Of a stretch of DNA of 64,000 bases, positions 33,583 to 43,119 are shown piece by piece. Positions within the stretch are counted from its first letter, which is position 1; every line of letters begins with the position of its first letter. Location: assembly GCA_900696515.1 (NCBI GenBank), contig CAADGK010000099.1, positions 97,514 through 161,513 of the forward strand, written 5' to 3'. The notes under the pieces are model-generated. The model was given only the letters and a program-made list of their open reading frames with translations. It was not told where the DNA came from and made no database searches. This stretch comes from an uncultured Nitrosospira sp. (lineage in GTDB: Bacteria; Nitrospirota; Nitrospiria; Nitrospirales; Nitrospiraceae). The position numbers and the translations under genes were made by a program.

Positions 33583-34961
33583 TGTGCTCCTTCATTGATC
33601 TCAAACGGTAACGTTTTCCGCGGTACGATCTCCGTCGGTTCAAGGACTGGAATCTCGCGATCAGAGGAGACCCCCAAGTCTTTAAATCGGCGCGCTGCCG
33701 GAAGAATACGCGTTTCCAAGGAACCGATGGCGCGATTGTAGGCTGACACGCTCTTTCCAAGTGATTGGCCCACCTCGTTCATATGTCCGGCCAACACCGC
33801 CATCCGTTCGTACAGTTCTTTGCCAAGGCGGCCCGCCTCTTCCGCATGGGCGGTCATTCGCTCCTGACGCCATCCGTAGGCCACCGCGCGGAGGAGCGCA
33901 ATGAGAGTCGAAGGGGTAGCTAAGACGATCCCATTCGCAAACCCTTCTTCAATGAGTCGAGGATTCTGATCCAGCGCGGCGCCGAGAAATTGCTCGCCGG
34001 GCAGGAACAGCACGACGAACTCAGGGGTACGGTCGAATTGTGTCCAATAGGCTTTCAACGACAACTCATCCATCCGACTTTTAACCTGGGCGGCATGGCG
34101 GCGCAGGGCTTCGGTCTGTTGCGTCTCATTCTGCGCCTCATGGGCGTCGAGATAGGCCGACAGAACGGTTTTTGCGTCGACGATGATTTGCCGTCCTCCC
34201 GGCAGCTGAACCACCATGTCCGGACGGAGACGCCCGTCATCACCGGTGACGGAGAGCTGCTCGACGAAATCGCAGTGGTCGACCATACCGGCCAGTTCGG
34301 CAACACGTTTCAATGTGAGCTCGCCCCATTGACCTCGGATTGCGGGCGCGCGCAAGGCTTTGACCAAGTTGCCTGTCTCTTGCTGCAACCGGTGCTGGGA
34401 GTCTGCAAGTGATTTCAGGTGCTGATCCAGTCCGCCATAGGCCGATTGGCGAGATTGTTCGAGGAGCCGCAATTCATCGTTGTAGCGGTGAAGCGAGTCT
34501 TGGAGGGGCCGAACTAATGCATCGATGGCCTGTTGCCGTTGAGCCAGGTCCCCATCGGCCTTGACATGCAGGCTTTCAAACGACACGGCGGCGAGTTTCA
34601 AGAAGGCTTCGTTGTTTTGCTTCAAGGCCTCTCCGGACAGGGCTTGGAACGATCCGATGAGTTCGTGGCGTGTCTGGTCGATCAGAGTCCTCTGCTCCAG
34701 AAGTTGCCGCGCTGCATCATCCATTCTGGTTTCGGCAGCAACTCTGGCCTGTTGAATCTCCCCTAGTTCGTGACGGAGTGAGGCCGTCACGGTTCGTTCT
34801 TGGTCTACCTGTCTGCGCAGTTCATCCGCAGTGGCCTCAGCCCGTTGGGCTTGGGCTCGCAGGCGACTGGTGACCCATAGTCCGACAAGTAGGCCACCCA
34901 GAAGGATCCCCGTCCCGAACCCGATGAGAACGGGAGCCATATCTGCGAGTAACTGGTCCAT
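33579..34961 (-). CDS. rmuC: DNA recombination protein RmuC homologue
   Basis: RmuC family proteins limit inversions and carry a predicted PD-(D/E)xK-like nuclease core. The 460-residue product has an N-terminal membrane anchor (about 8-30), a long coiled coil (about 40-190), and the conserved core ALRAPAIRGQWGELTLKRV, then RPDMVVQLPGGRQIIVDAKT and FVVLFLPGEQFLGAAL. I use ATG 34961; the frame is open to 35009. It is first in the rmuC-mazG-pilZ unit. Confidence 0.92.
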   Translation of the reverse strand: MDQLLADMAPVLIGFGTGILLGGLLVGLWVTSRLRAQAQRAEATADELRRQVDQERTVTASLRHELGEIQQARVAAETRMDDAARQLLEQRTLIDQTRHELIGSFQALSGEALKQNNEAFLKLAAVSFESLHVKADGDLAQRQQAIDALVRPLQDSLHRYNDELRLLEQSRQSAYGGLDQHLKSLADSQHRLQQETGNLVKALRAPAIRGQWGELTLKRVAELAGMVDHCDFVEQLSVTGDDGRLRPDMVVQLPGGRQIIVDAKTVLSAYLDAHEAQNETQQTEALRRHAAQVKSRMDELSLKAYWTQFDRTPEFVVLFLPGEQFLGAALDQNPRLIEEGFANGIVLATPSTLIALLRAVAYGWRQERMTAHAEEAGRLGKELYERMAVLAGHMNEVGQSLGKSVSAYNRAIGSLETRILPAARRFKDLGVSSDREIPVLEPTEIVPRKTLPFEINEGAQ

Positions 34962-35093
34962 GGTATAAGTCTCAGGATAGTAAGCCGCTACATATAGCGG
35001 GTAGAACAAGGAAATACCGGCAGACTACGCAAGGTATTGGAAAAGGTCAAGAAAGCAGATGACTCGGATCAATCAGCTCTAGCCGCTCATCTA

Positions 35094-37718
35094 TTACAGC
35101 GATGGCTGGATACAAATGGTCCCTGATCCCGCGTCGAGCCTCACACGCGAGCCATCGGAAAGCCGTACCATGGCCCCTTCCACATTCGCGATCGTCGGCA
35201 GTCCATATTCACGCGCAATGATGGATCCATGTGACAGGGTGCCGCCCATTTCTGCGATCAAACCACCGGCGAGGCCGAAGAGGGGGGCCAGGCCAGGGTC
35301 GATGACTGGGACCACGAGTATATCTCCAGGCATCACCTTACTCCAGTCTGCCGCTGATCGAATGAGGCGAACCGGACCCGTCACGGTTCCAATACTGATA
35401 GGCATGCCGGACAGGACACAGTTCTCGTTGGAGTGATCTCGCGGCATAGTCTGATGGTTGATAGCTGTCCAATCCTGGACGGTGTCGGGGACCTCGATCG
35501 TTGCGTGACGTTCTCGTTCGGTTCTCCGGGTCGTGATGACAACGGTCCAGTCTTGTGTATTTCCAGTAACCAGGTCTTCCAGTTCGGCGGTGGTTAAGAA
35601 GAAAATGTCGTCGGTTTGCCGAAGCAACCCTTGCTCGACAAGACGTTCTCCAAGCCGGATGAGGAGGGTTCGAGTAGCTGCGGAGTAGTACATCAAATGG
35701 TGCCGGTTTGCTTCTCTCAGCGAAAAGAATCGGCATAATCGTCGATAACACCAGCGGAAGACGACCCATCGGTCCAACCGCCAGCCCATTCGGCGCTTGA
35801 TCTCAGCCAGCGCCGATACTTGGCTGTTACCCTGGCGCAATCGAACGGTGTCCTGCGAGTGGGCATTGGAGGCAACTTGGGCGCGCAGGATCGAAAGAAT
35901 TGCTGTGGGGTTATCGGCGAGCCGCGGCGACATCACATCAGATTCGCCAACCCCGCGATGGCCATAATCGTCGAGATATTTGTCGAAGGCACGTAGGAAC
36001 TGTGTTTCGGCGAGAGTCGTTCGGAATGTCGTCGAGTCCCATGATGCGGATGTGAGAACGGTACGGGTAGGCGCCTCCCGTTTCGCGATGTCGGTGAGCT
36101 CGGCCAGCCGAAGAATTTGTTGTGCGCTGATGACGGTCCCTTGCCCTTGAAGCGCCGCATTCAGCAGTGGTCTCCAGTCAGGGCCTAACCATCCGGGCAG
36201 CACCTTGCTGAAAATTTGAAGGCACTGTCCGACTCCCCCCGCAATGCCAAACGTGATTTCCCGACGTTCAAGCCATGGGCCGAGCCTATCGAGCTCCGAC
36301 ACGAGCTCGTTAGGGGAGAGGTTCAGCACAGATGCGCGTTGATAGGTACCGGCCAGCCCCTTCATCTCGGCAAAGACACATGGCCCCACTCGCTCGACGC
36401 GGTGCATTTCCTTCAGCATCAGCCATGCGGCACGAAGGGACGTCATTTTCCCGAGCGGCTGAACCTGCGGCGGCTTTTGTAGCGGTTGACCGCCCATCTG
36501 TTCCGCATTCAATGCGGGATCGCCGCCGAGCTGCGCGACCAGCGTGTGAAAGAGAGTGACGTTCAGGTATGGGCGTCCCTGTAAGATTCGGACTGAGGTG
36601 AGTCCTTCGGGAATTCTGCATCCAAGCCGGCGGTAATGCTCGAGGATGTAGCGGTCCATAAACTGTTCAAGGAATGAAAGGCTCAATGGACTGGGAAGTT
36701 CAGGGAGCGTTTCTTTAAAGTTGGTTCGTGACCACTCGCAGTCATCGCTTGTCAGGTCGGCAGTTGGTCGAACGGTGGTGATCGGGCGAGCCTGTAGGAT
36801 CCAGAGTTGCTCCGCATCAAAGGCCCATTCGATGTCGGTGGGTTGTCCTAAGGTCCGCTCAATCTCCTTGGCAATCTGGGCAAGCGAAACGAGTTGATTA
36901 TCCGTGAGAGACGATCGGGTTTGCGCGGCGTCTTCGAGTGCAGCTAGGTGCAAGCCCGTATTCGAGACGCGCAAACAGTCACTCTTTCTGGCCAAGAGAC
37001 GAGTAGGAGTCTGGAATGGTTTCCCTGCTTCAGCGGGTACCTCCACCACATATTCGTCTGGGGTAACCGTCCCGTCGACCAGCGGAGCAGCGAGACCGGG
37101 GATGGCATTTATCATGACCTGCGAGCGTCGTCTCGTGACAGGATGAACGGAGTACGCGACGCCTGCTGCCCGCGCATCGATCATCGGTTGGATGACGACG
37201 GCCATCCTCGGCGCCGCTTTTCGGCCTTGCCTCGCTAGGTAGCTGATAACCCGCATCTCCCACAGCGAGGCCCAGAGATCTTTGATTGCGCACTCCACTT
37301 CCGGAAGCGTGCGGCCAAGGTGAGTGCGATAGAGACCGGCAGCACTCGAATGAGTGGTGTCCTCGGTCGTGGACGAAGAGCGGACCGCCCAGAGAATGGC
37401 AGGTGGGTGTTCCAGAGCTCGTAATGCTGTCAGGCAGTCTGTGGTGAGCTTGGAAGTCTCCGTTCGGGTGATTCTGGTCCGGCAGTCAGCCAATGCACGG
37501 ACTTGGTCAGATTCCGATAATCCACAGATCCGGTGCCACTCTTCCCGGTCTCGGAATCCCGAGTTCCCTAAGTGCTTGGTATAGGCTTCGGTTGTGATAC
37601 AGAGTCCCTGTGGTACTGGGAATCCAGCCTCCATCAGTCGATGGAGTCCCAGCGCCTTCCCACCCACGAGACGGAGCTCGTTGGATTGCGAGAGTGAGAG
37701 GATGAAGGGAGGCGTCAT
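35094..37718 (-). CDS. Rifampin-phosphotransferase-like dikinase (PEP synthase-related)
   Basis: The 874-residue protein starts with a PpsA-type ATP-grasp domain (about 1-320: VGGKALGLHRLMEAGFPVPQG, AVRSSSTTEDT, DIEWAFDAEQLWILQARPI). A long, helix-rich middle region follows (about 330-770). The phospho-carrier His domain is at the very C-terminus: GGTLSHGSIIAREYGLPTI near 830-850. Real PEP synthases carry this His domain in the middle and end in a TIM barrel, which is absent here. Order and length instead match rifampin phosphotransferases, which split ATP and phosphorylate a hydroxyl group. The true substrate could be another compound. It follows the glycerate kinase gene by 15 bases. Confidence 0.82.
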   Translation of the reverse strand: MTPPFILSLSQSNELRLVGGKALGLHRLMEAGFPVPQGLCITTEAYTKHLGNSGFRDREEWHRICGLSESDQVRALADCRTRITRTETSKLTTDCLTALRALEHPPAILWAVRSSSTTEDTTHSSAAGLYRTHLGRTLPEVECAIKDLWASLWEMRVISYLARQGRKAAPRMAVVIQPMIDARAAGVAYSVHPVTRRRSQVMINAIPGLAAPLVDGTVTPDEYVVEVPAEAGKPFQTPTRLLARKSDCLRVSNTGLHLAALEDAAQTRSSLTDNQLVSLAQIAKEIERTLGQPTDIEWAFDAEQLWILQARPITTVRPTADLTSDDCEWSRTNFKETLPELPSPLSLSFLEQFMDRYILEHYRRLGCRIPEGLTSVRILQGRPYLNVTLFHTLVAQLGGDPALNAEQMGGQPLQKPPQVQPLGKMTSLRAAWLMLKEMHRVERVGPCVFAEMKGLAGTYQRASVLNLSPNELVSELDRLGPWLERREITFGIAGGVGQCLQIFSKVLPGWLGPDWRPLLNAALQGQGTVISAQQILRLAELTDIAKREAPTRTVLTSASWDSTTFRTTLAETQFLRAFDKYLDDYGHRGVGESDVMSPRLADNPTAILSILRAQVASNAHSQDTVRLRQGNSQVSALAEIKRRMGWRLDRWVVFRWCYRRLCRFFSLREANRHHLMYYSAATRTLLIRLGERLVEQGLLRQTDDIFFLTTAELEDLVTGNTQDWTVVITTRRTERERHATIEVPDTVQDWTAINHQTMPRDHSNENCVLSGMPISIGTVTGPVRLIRSAADWSKVMPGDILVVPVIDPGLAPLFGLAGGLIAEMGGTLSHGSIIAREYGLPTIANVEGAMVRLSDGSRVRLDAGSGTICIQPSL

Positions 37719-37733
37719 ACGCCTGTATAGTAT

Positions 37734-39071
37734 CTAGAGCTGCAGGATGAGGTAAAGGTCATTCACGTTGGTGCCGGTAGGGCCGGTGTGGATATGGCAG
37801 CCAAGCTTCTTTAAGGCTGGATAGGTATTGTGTCGCTTCAAGGAAGCGTGGAGATCAACTTTGAGCCGGTTAGCACGTGAGACGGTTTCTCCACTTACAA
37901 GGGCTCCCGCTACGTCGGTAGGCCCGTCGGTTCCATCGCTCCCTAACGCGACGACCCACGTATTAGAGAGACCAGAGATTTCAAATGCAGCCGCAGCCGC
38001 AAATTCTTGAGCTCGCCCGCCCACTCCCTGACCGGTGACCGTTACCGTGGTTTCCCCTCCTCCTACTACGCAGAAGCGGCGTCTCGCGCGACCCTGACCG
38101 GTTCGGAGTTCTTTGCCTAAGTCGCCAAGCCGCTTGGCTGCGACCCGCGCTTCTCCTGTGATGGGAGAGGACAGGAGGTCGGTAAAGAGGCCCTCTTTTC
38201 GTGCAGCTCGCGCCACCGCTTCCAGCATGATGCGATTACTGCCGATCAGATGGTGGTACACCGATCGTTCACGGGGCGACCCAGGTTTCAAGGTTTCCGG
38301 CACGTCGCCCTGTTGTCCCCTCAGCAGGTATCGACGGACTGCCGGAGGAACTGCGGTCAAGATTTTATAACGTTGTAGCACTGCGATGGCCTCGGCAAAT
38401 GTAGAAGGATCCGCAGCCGTGGGACCAGAGCCGATGGAGCCGAGATCATCGCCGATGACATCAGAAAGGACGAGGGTGATGATTCTTGCGCGCGTGGACG
38501 CAACCAGTCTGCCGCCCTTAATCAAGGAGAGGTGTTTTCGGACGATATTGATCTCGTTGATCGTGGCGCCACACCGAAGGAGAAGCTTCGTCGTTCGTTG
38601 CTTATCGCTCAGCGTCACGCCTGAGACGGGAGCCGGTAACAGACTTGAGGCACCTCCGGATAAGAGCACGATCAAAAGATCCTGAGGGGTCAGACTTTGT
38701 ACCAGGCGTAATAACCGCTGAGTTGCAACCAGCCCTGCGCGATTGGGGATTGGATGGCCGGCTTCGAGGACGGTCGTTCGCCTTGTGGGGAACGTATGTC
38801 CCGTCTTGACAATCACAAGGCCATCGTCCAACCGCTCTTCGAGTACGATCTCTAATGCCTGCGCCATTCTTGCCGATGCCTTGCCGGCGCCGACTGCGAT
38901 CACTCGTCGTATGCGGGATAGCTCAAAGGTTCGTCGCCCCACCCGCAGTGAAGCTCCGTCAAGGGAGACGCTCTTGAGTAGGGCCAGATAGGGATCAGCA
39001 GCCGTTAGCCCTGCCGTAAGAAGCTTGCGGAGGAGAGGTCGCGCTGGCGACGAGGGAAGACGAAGTCGCAT
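37734..39071 (-). CDS. Glycerate 2-kinase (MOFRL family)
   Basis: The 445-residue product matches GckA/TtuD-type glycerate kinases: an N-terminal DUF4147 domain with AVGAGKASARMAQALE and LIVLLSGGASSLLPAP, and a C-terminal MOFRL domain with VVGGGETTVTVTGQGVGGRAQEFA and ALGSDGTDGPTDVAGALV. The reaction is D-glycerate plus ATP to 2-phosphoglycerate, feeding into lower glycolysis. It sits between the transglycosylase (11 bases upstream) and the dikinase genes and probably shares their mRNA. Confidence 0.9.
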   Translation of the reverse strand: MRLRLPSSPARPLLRKLLTAGLTAADPYLALLKSVSLDGASLRVGRRTFELSRIRRVIAVGAGKASARMAQALEIVLEERLDDGLVIVKTGHTFPTRRTTVLEAGHPIPNRAGLVATQRLLRLVQSLTPQDLLIVLLSGGASSLLPAPVSGVTLSDKQRTTKLLLRCGATINEINIVRKHLSLIKGGRLVASTRARIITLVLSDVIGDDLGSIGSGPTAADPSTFAEAIAVLQRYKILTAVPPAVRRYLLRGQQGDVPETLKPGSPRERSVYHHLIGSNRIMLEAVARAARKEGLFTDLLSSPITGEARVAAKRLGDLGKELRTGQGRARRRFCVVGGGETTVTVTGQGVGGRAQEFAAAAAFEISGLSNTWVVALGSDGTDGPTDVAGALVSGETVSRANRLKVDLHASLKRHNTYPALKKLGCHIHTGPTGTNVNDLYLILQL

Positions 39072-39082
39072 GGAGATGATTG

Positions 39083-40132
39083 CTAGGGAGAAGGATCCTG
39101 CTTGAAGCAGCGATTGGGACAGGTCTGACGAGGAACTCGAATCTGGTAGGATCCGCGAGGGAGCATGTCCTTCTTAAACTCAGGATTCAGCATTTTGAGC
39201 TCAAGCAGATACGTGCCGAACTCTTCGGCAACGGACGTCAACGCTCGTTGAGACTCCTTCACGTTCACGGTGATGGTTTCCGTCTCCAATGGCATGTAAA
39301 GATCTTTTTTAGTCAGTCCAAGATACTTCTCCGGCTGGGAGTAGATTTCCTTGGCCGCGATGATGCGAGGGACGTATCGCATGGTCTCACGAGGGCCGTG
39401 CATCTTCCAATAGTCGGCAATTTTTTGTTCTTTGAGCAGCTTGCGGATGCGTTCTTCCCCGGCATTGTAGGATGCCATCGCCAGGAACCAATCATTGTCC
39501 TGAAAGTCTTTGAGGTACTTGAGATACTTCACTGCCGCTTCAGTCGACATTTCCAGATTGCGGCGTTCATCTCGGACGGCGTCACTCTTGAGTCGGTAGC
39601 GGCGGCCCGTAGAGGGGATGAATTGCCAGGGACCCGATGCCTTTGCCTTCGAGTACGCGGCAGAAATGCATTTGCTCTCGACCAGCAACATATACTTGAG
39701 ATCGTCAGGCAATCCGGCCTCCGCCAACTGCTTTTCCGCAGGAGGGAAGCAGCGTCCGGTACGTTTGGCAAGAATGATGCTCTCCCCTTGATCTTCTAGG
39801 AATTGATAGAACTCATATTCGATCCGCTCTCTCACTTGCCAGTTGTCCAGAGGAACCTGCACTCCGGCAAAGGTGATCTTGTCCGGCAGCTTGAACGAGC
39901 TCAGAAAGAATCGTTCCCCTTCACGTTTGATTTCCGGCAGAATGACTAGACGATCTTCCGGTTCAGGTTGACTATCCAACAGGTCAGGGGCAAGCAGATC
40001 CTTCTCAGGCTCTAGCTTCTGTCCATTCACCCCTCCCGGATCCGTGGTGGCCAGCGATGGGATGGGGAGCATGACAAGAAGGAACAGAATTCTGATCGTG
40101 CGGACCAAGGACTGTACCCAGCAATGCATCAT
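39083..40132 (-). CDS. Membrane-bound lytic transglycosylase (SLT, MltD-like)
   Basis: The 349-residue exported protein has a signal peptide (RILFLLVMLPIPSLA), a linker, and an SLT catalytic domain with the catalytic Glu in LKYMLLVESKCIS and the family motif KASGPWQFIPSTGRRYRL. The typical LASYNAGEERIRKLL segment follows. The C-terminal part (ITVNVKESQRALTSVAEEFG) has a LysM-like pattern, as in MltD. It cleaves peptidoglycan glycan strands in the periplasm. AGAGGAG precedes the ATG by 7 bases. Confidence 0.9.
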   Translation of the reverse strand: MMHCWVQSLVRTIRILFLLVMLPIPSLATTDPGGVNGQKLEPEKDLLAPDLLDSQPEPEDRLVILPEIKREGERFFLSSFKLPDKITFAGVQVPLDNWQVRERIEYEFYQFLEDQGESIILAKRTGRCFPPAEKQLAEAGLPDDLKYMLLVESKCISAAYSKAKASGPWQFIPSTGRRYRLKSDAVRDERRNLEMSTEAAVKYLKYLKDFQDNDWFLAMASYNAGEERIRKLLKEQKIADYWKMHGPRETMRYVPRIIAAKEIYSQPEKYLGLTKKDLYMPLETETITVNVKESQRALTSVAEEFGTYLLELKMLNPEFKKDMLPRGSYQIRVPRQTCPNRCFKQDPSP

Positions 40133-40248
40133 TCACAGGCTCCTCTAATCATGACAAAAGAACAAGTCGCAAGCAGTGAAGCTATCAGCTCCCCGAATTG
40201 TCGGCAAGAAGAATGGGCTTCTTGTTCATGGTACACTCGTAATCCTCC

Positions 40249-40941
40249 ATGCGAACTCTGGCGGTTCTAAACCAGACTATCACCGATTGCTCCGCCTGTC
40301 CTCGTTTGGTCGTGTATCGGCAGGGGATTGCAAAACAAAAGCGGAAGCAATATCGCGACTGGGTCTACTGGGGACGTCCGGTTCCTGGATTCGGAGACCA
40401 TCGGGCTCGACTCTATGTTCTAGGGTTGGCGCCTGCGGCTCATGGTGGAAACCGGACAGGACGAGTTTTTACTGGTGATCGGAGCGGCGATTGGCTGTAT
40501 GAGGCGCTGCATCGATATGGATTCGCCAATCAAGCCGAATCGCAGTCCAGAGAAGATGGCCTGATTTTGACGGACTGTTACATTGGAGCAACCGTGCGGT
40601 GTGCGCCGCCAGGGAACAAGCCCATGCCGGACGAGTTCAAGCGCTGTAACCAGTACTTGCAGGCTGAGATGCGTTTGCTGAAGCACCATCGCGTCGTGGT
40701 TGCATTGGGGAAAATTGCGTTTGATCACTATCTCAAGACCTGTCGCTCTCAAGGCCGTACGATTCCAGTCCCAGCTCCCACGTTTGGACACGGATCTATC
40801 TACCGCTCTCCTTGGGGGGTGACTCTAGTAAGTTCCTATCACCCGAGCCAACAAAACACGTTTACAGGGAAGTTGACCAGGCCGATGTTCCACGCAGTCT
40901 TTCAGAGGGCCAGGATTGAAATAGACGAACTCCGAAGTTAG
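40249..40941 (+). CDS. Family 5 uracil-DNA glycosylase (UdgB)
   Basis: The 230-residue product contains the UDG-B motif GLAPAAHGGNRTGRVFTGDR (motif A region) and SYHPSQQNT (motif B). Four cysteines suited to a [4Fe-4S] cluster are visible: CSACPRL near residue 14, CYIGATVRC in the middle and others. This family removes uracil and hypoxanthine from DNA. An upstream frame in another phase is a shadow. It diverges from the lytic transglycosylase gene. Confidence 0.92.
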   Translation: MRTLAVLNQTITDCSACPRLVVYRQGIAKQKRKQYRDWVYWGRPVPGFGDHRARLYVLGLAPAAHGGNRTGRVFTGDRSGDWLYEALHRYGFANQAESQSREDGLILTDCYIGATVRCAPPGNKPMPDEFKRCNQYLQAEMRLLKHHRVVVALGKIAFDHYLKTCRSQGRTIPVPAPTFGHGSIYRSPWGVTLVSSYHPSQQNTFTGKLTRPMFHAVFQRARIEIDELRS

Positions 40942-41019
40942 TTGCAACCAGCCAGGCTTGACACCATACCTTACGCCGGTTTGGTGCCATGTATTGCTCG
41001 TGCTTCCAGCACTGGATTG

Positions 41020-41667
41020 TTATTGCTGCCCTTTAGCCTTCCAGTCGTCGAGGAACTTCTTGAGGCCTGAATCAGTGAGTGGGTGTTTAAAGAGTGCCTG
41101 GAAGATGCCGTAGGGCATCGTACAGATGTGACCACCTGCCAAGGCAGCTTCCACAACGTGCTGCGGATGACGAACGCTTGCCACGAGTACCAGCGTTTTA
41201 TAATCGTAATTCCTATAAATCGTCAGGATTTGTCGGATAAGCTCCATGCCGTTCGAACTGATGTCGTCGAGCCGCCCGATGAACGGTGACACGCACCAGG
41301 CACCGGCTTTGGCGGCCAACATAGCCTGTGTAGGAGAAAAGCAGAGAGTGACGTTCACCTTGATGCCTTCGGCGGCTAACCGCTTTGTGGCCTTCAATCC
41401 TTCCGGAATCAAGGGACATTTCACCACAATATTTTGATGAATTTTGGCCAGCTCTTTACCTTCCTTCACCATGGCGTCCGCTTCAATGCTTACGACCTCG
41501 GCGCTGATCGGTCCATCAACGATCTTACAAACCTCTTGCAGCATTTCCCGAAAACTCCGACCTTCTTTCACGACCAAGGAGGGATTCGTTGTTACCCCGT
41601 CCAGCAGTCCGAAGCTTGCGGCTTCTTGGATTTCCTTGACATTAGCGGTATCGAGATAGATTTTCAT
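41020..41667 (-). CDS. TalC-type transaldolase / fructose-6-phosphate aldolase
   Basis: The 215-residue product is a short-form transaldolase: [13 protein letters not shown] at the start, GVTTNPSLV near 25, the Schiff-base Lys region [19 protein letters not shown] near 85, and [11 protein letters not shown]. Length and motifs fit TalC/FSA, which move a dihydroxyacetone unit in the non-oxidative pentose phosphate route. ATG 41667 is chosen over the upstream frame start (41709). Confidence 0.92.
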   Translation of the reverse strand: MKIYLDTANVKEIQEAASFGLLDGVTTNPSLVVKEGRSFREMLQEVCKIVDGPISAEVVSIEADAMVKEGKELAKIHQNIVVKCPLIPEGLKATKRLAAEGIKVNVTLCFSPTQAMLAAKAGAWCVSPFIGRLDDISSNGMELIRQILTIYRNYDYKTLVLVASVRHPQHVVEAALAGGHICTMPYGIFQALFKHPLTDSGLKKFLDDWKAKGQQ

Positions 41668-41843
41668 GGTCGCCCCTTTCGTCTCGAGGAAACGGTGAAC
41701 GGATATCAATTCTACGTATCGGCCATTTTATGTGGAACTCAATGGCGGTGCAACTTAATCAGCTCAAAAGTTTGACAGAAGTTTTGCTGAACGTTAGAAT
41801 TTTTACGATCCTCTTTCACTCCATCGATACCGGAGAGAACGTG

Positions 41844-42158
41844 ATGCCAAGATTGGCTTATCTGTTGTGCGTTTGTAGCTTGGTCACCGCCTGTGGGGGG
41901 AGTAATCCTTACATGGAAGCGTCGCTGAAGCCGGCTGAGCTTCAGGGAAAGGATAAGGCCTGGTTCGAGAAAAATTGGGGGGCTCCGTCCGGAAAAGCTT
42001 CCCGGTTTTTTGGGGGAGAAACCTGGACCTACTACCGTATTGCTGGAGGAAAATCAGGTCTGCCGCTATTCAACTTTAAGCCGAATGAATGCCAAATCAC
42101 CCTCAAGTTTGACAAAGACGAGAAGCTCTCTGACTACGGCTATTCCTCAGGTTGCTAA
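41844..42158 (+). CDS. Small lipoprotein
   Basis: The 104-residue product has a lipobox signal (CSLVTAC; Cys 16 or so) and then a short domain with a KNWGAPSGKASRFFGGETWT segment, resembling the SmpA/OmlA-type BamE fold of small outer-membrane lipoproteins. GGAGAG precedes the ATG by 6 bases. Function is unknown; it may act in the envelope. Confidence 0.7.
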   Translation: MPRLAYLLCVCSLVTACGGSNPYMEASLKPAELQGKDKAWFEKNWGAPSGKASRFFGGETWTYYRIAGGKSGLPLFNFKPNECQITLKFDKDEKLSDYGYSSGC

Positions 42159-42234
42159 CCACAATTCCTGGTAGGATACCCGTTCCGGATTCTCCGCACA
42201 AAGCCTCTGTCGTCTCCATCGTTCAACTTGATGA

Positions 42235-42507
42235 CTAGATAGGGTGTTCAGTCCGAAACTTCCCCGCACACTCCTTGCTGCAGAAACAGTATTCCCGTCC
42301 TCCGATCAATTCGGTGAGGGCTATTCGTCTTGGGACGAATATGTGACAGACCGGATCCTGGATCATCTGGTCCTGTTCATCCTCTGGTCCATGCGCGGAG
42401 GAGTTCTTCCGGCTATCCTGAACTTGTGTATTGAATCCACGAAACATTTGTCGGAGTAGATAGTAAAGAATGGTGATGAGCAAGCTTACAAGGATGAGTC
42501 TATACAT
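42235..42507 (-). CDS. Membrane-anchored YHS/TRASH-domain protein
   Basis: The 90-residue product has an N-terminal helix (MYRLILVSLLITILYYLL) and a small C-terminal metal-binding domain: DPVCHIFVPRRIAL and GREYCFCSKECAGKF. The DPVC...YCFCSKEC pattern is typical of YHS/TRASH zinc- or copper-binding modules. It likely binds a metal at the inner membrane. Confidence 0.8.
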   Translation of the reverse strand: MYRLILVSLLITILYYLLRQMFRGFNTQVQDSRKNSSAHGPEDEQDQMIQDPVCHIFVPRRIALTELIGGREYCFCSKECAGKFRTEHPI

Positions 42508-42713
42508 AGTGGTTACCTATTAAATGGTCCCCAATCCTATGAGGTCGATCTTTAGGTGTCAAGATAATCGAACCGGTTATTGTATACGATCAGTCGGTCT
42601 ATACGTTCATTCGGCCTAGTTTCGCCTAGGTCTTATTGGGGCTGATATGTGGTGTCATACAGTACTTCAGGAGGACTAGTTTTCCCTATCTTATGATGCT
42701 AGAGTGCGCACCC

Positions 42714-42866
42714 ATGAAGACCTGCGATAAATGCCATGGAGCGATGCTTCCGGAACGAGCAGTGGATTTGGATGCTGGACTGGCGATCACCGTCTTTGCG
42801 TGCTTGAACTGTGGTCGTCGGAAAGCAGCGGATCAGGAACCTCGGCCGATCACGGCGCGACACTAG
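42714..42866 (+). CDS. Small zinc-ribbon protein
   Basis: The 50-residue product has two CxxC knuckles, CDKCHGAM and CLNCGRRK, separated by about 25 residues, as in other tiny zinc-ribbon proteins in this window (61921). I choose ATG 42714, which opens MKTCDKC; ATG 42693 in the same frame is also possible. No function can be assigned. Confidence 0.55.
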   Translation: MKTCDKCHGAMLPERAVDLDAGLAITVFACLNCGRRKAADQEPRPITARH

Positions 42867-43119
42867 TCCTTCCTGTCTGCCTCCAAACTACTACACGCGA
42901 TGGGCGAGAAGATTGGGAGATCATGGATTGGCCCAAGCGCCTTCCAACGGACCTCCCATTGCATCCTCTCCGCTGAGGTAGGCTTGCCACAACCAAAACA
43001 TAACTGGTGGCAAGAAACAGCCTCAAGAATACGAACCAACAGGTAGCGTGTATCTTCTGAGCCGATCAGCGGAAGACTCTAAGTCATGTCACTGCTTTGC
43101 AAGGAGCTCTTGCTTCTTC

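Noticed and set aside
35094-37718. Calling this gene PEP synthase (ppsA)
   Set aside because: The His domain is C-terminal and no TIM barrel follows, unlike PpsA; a rifampin-phosphotransferase-like architecture fits better.
39080-39799. A 239-codon plus-strand frame
   Set aside because: It is antisense to the lytic transglycosylase; the real gene has a signal peptide and SLT motifs.
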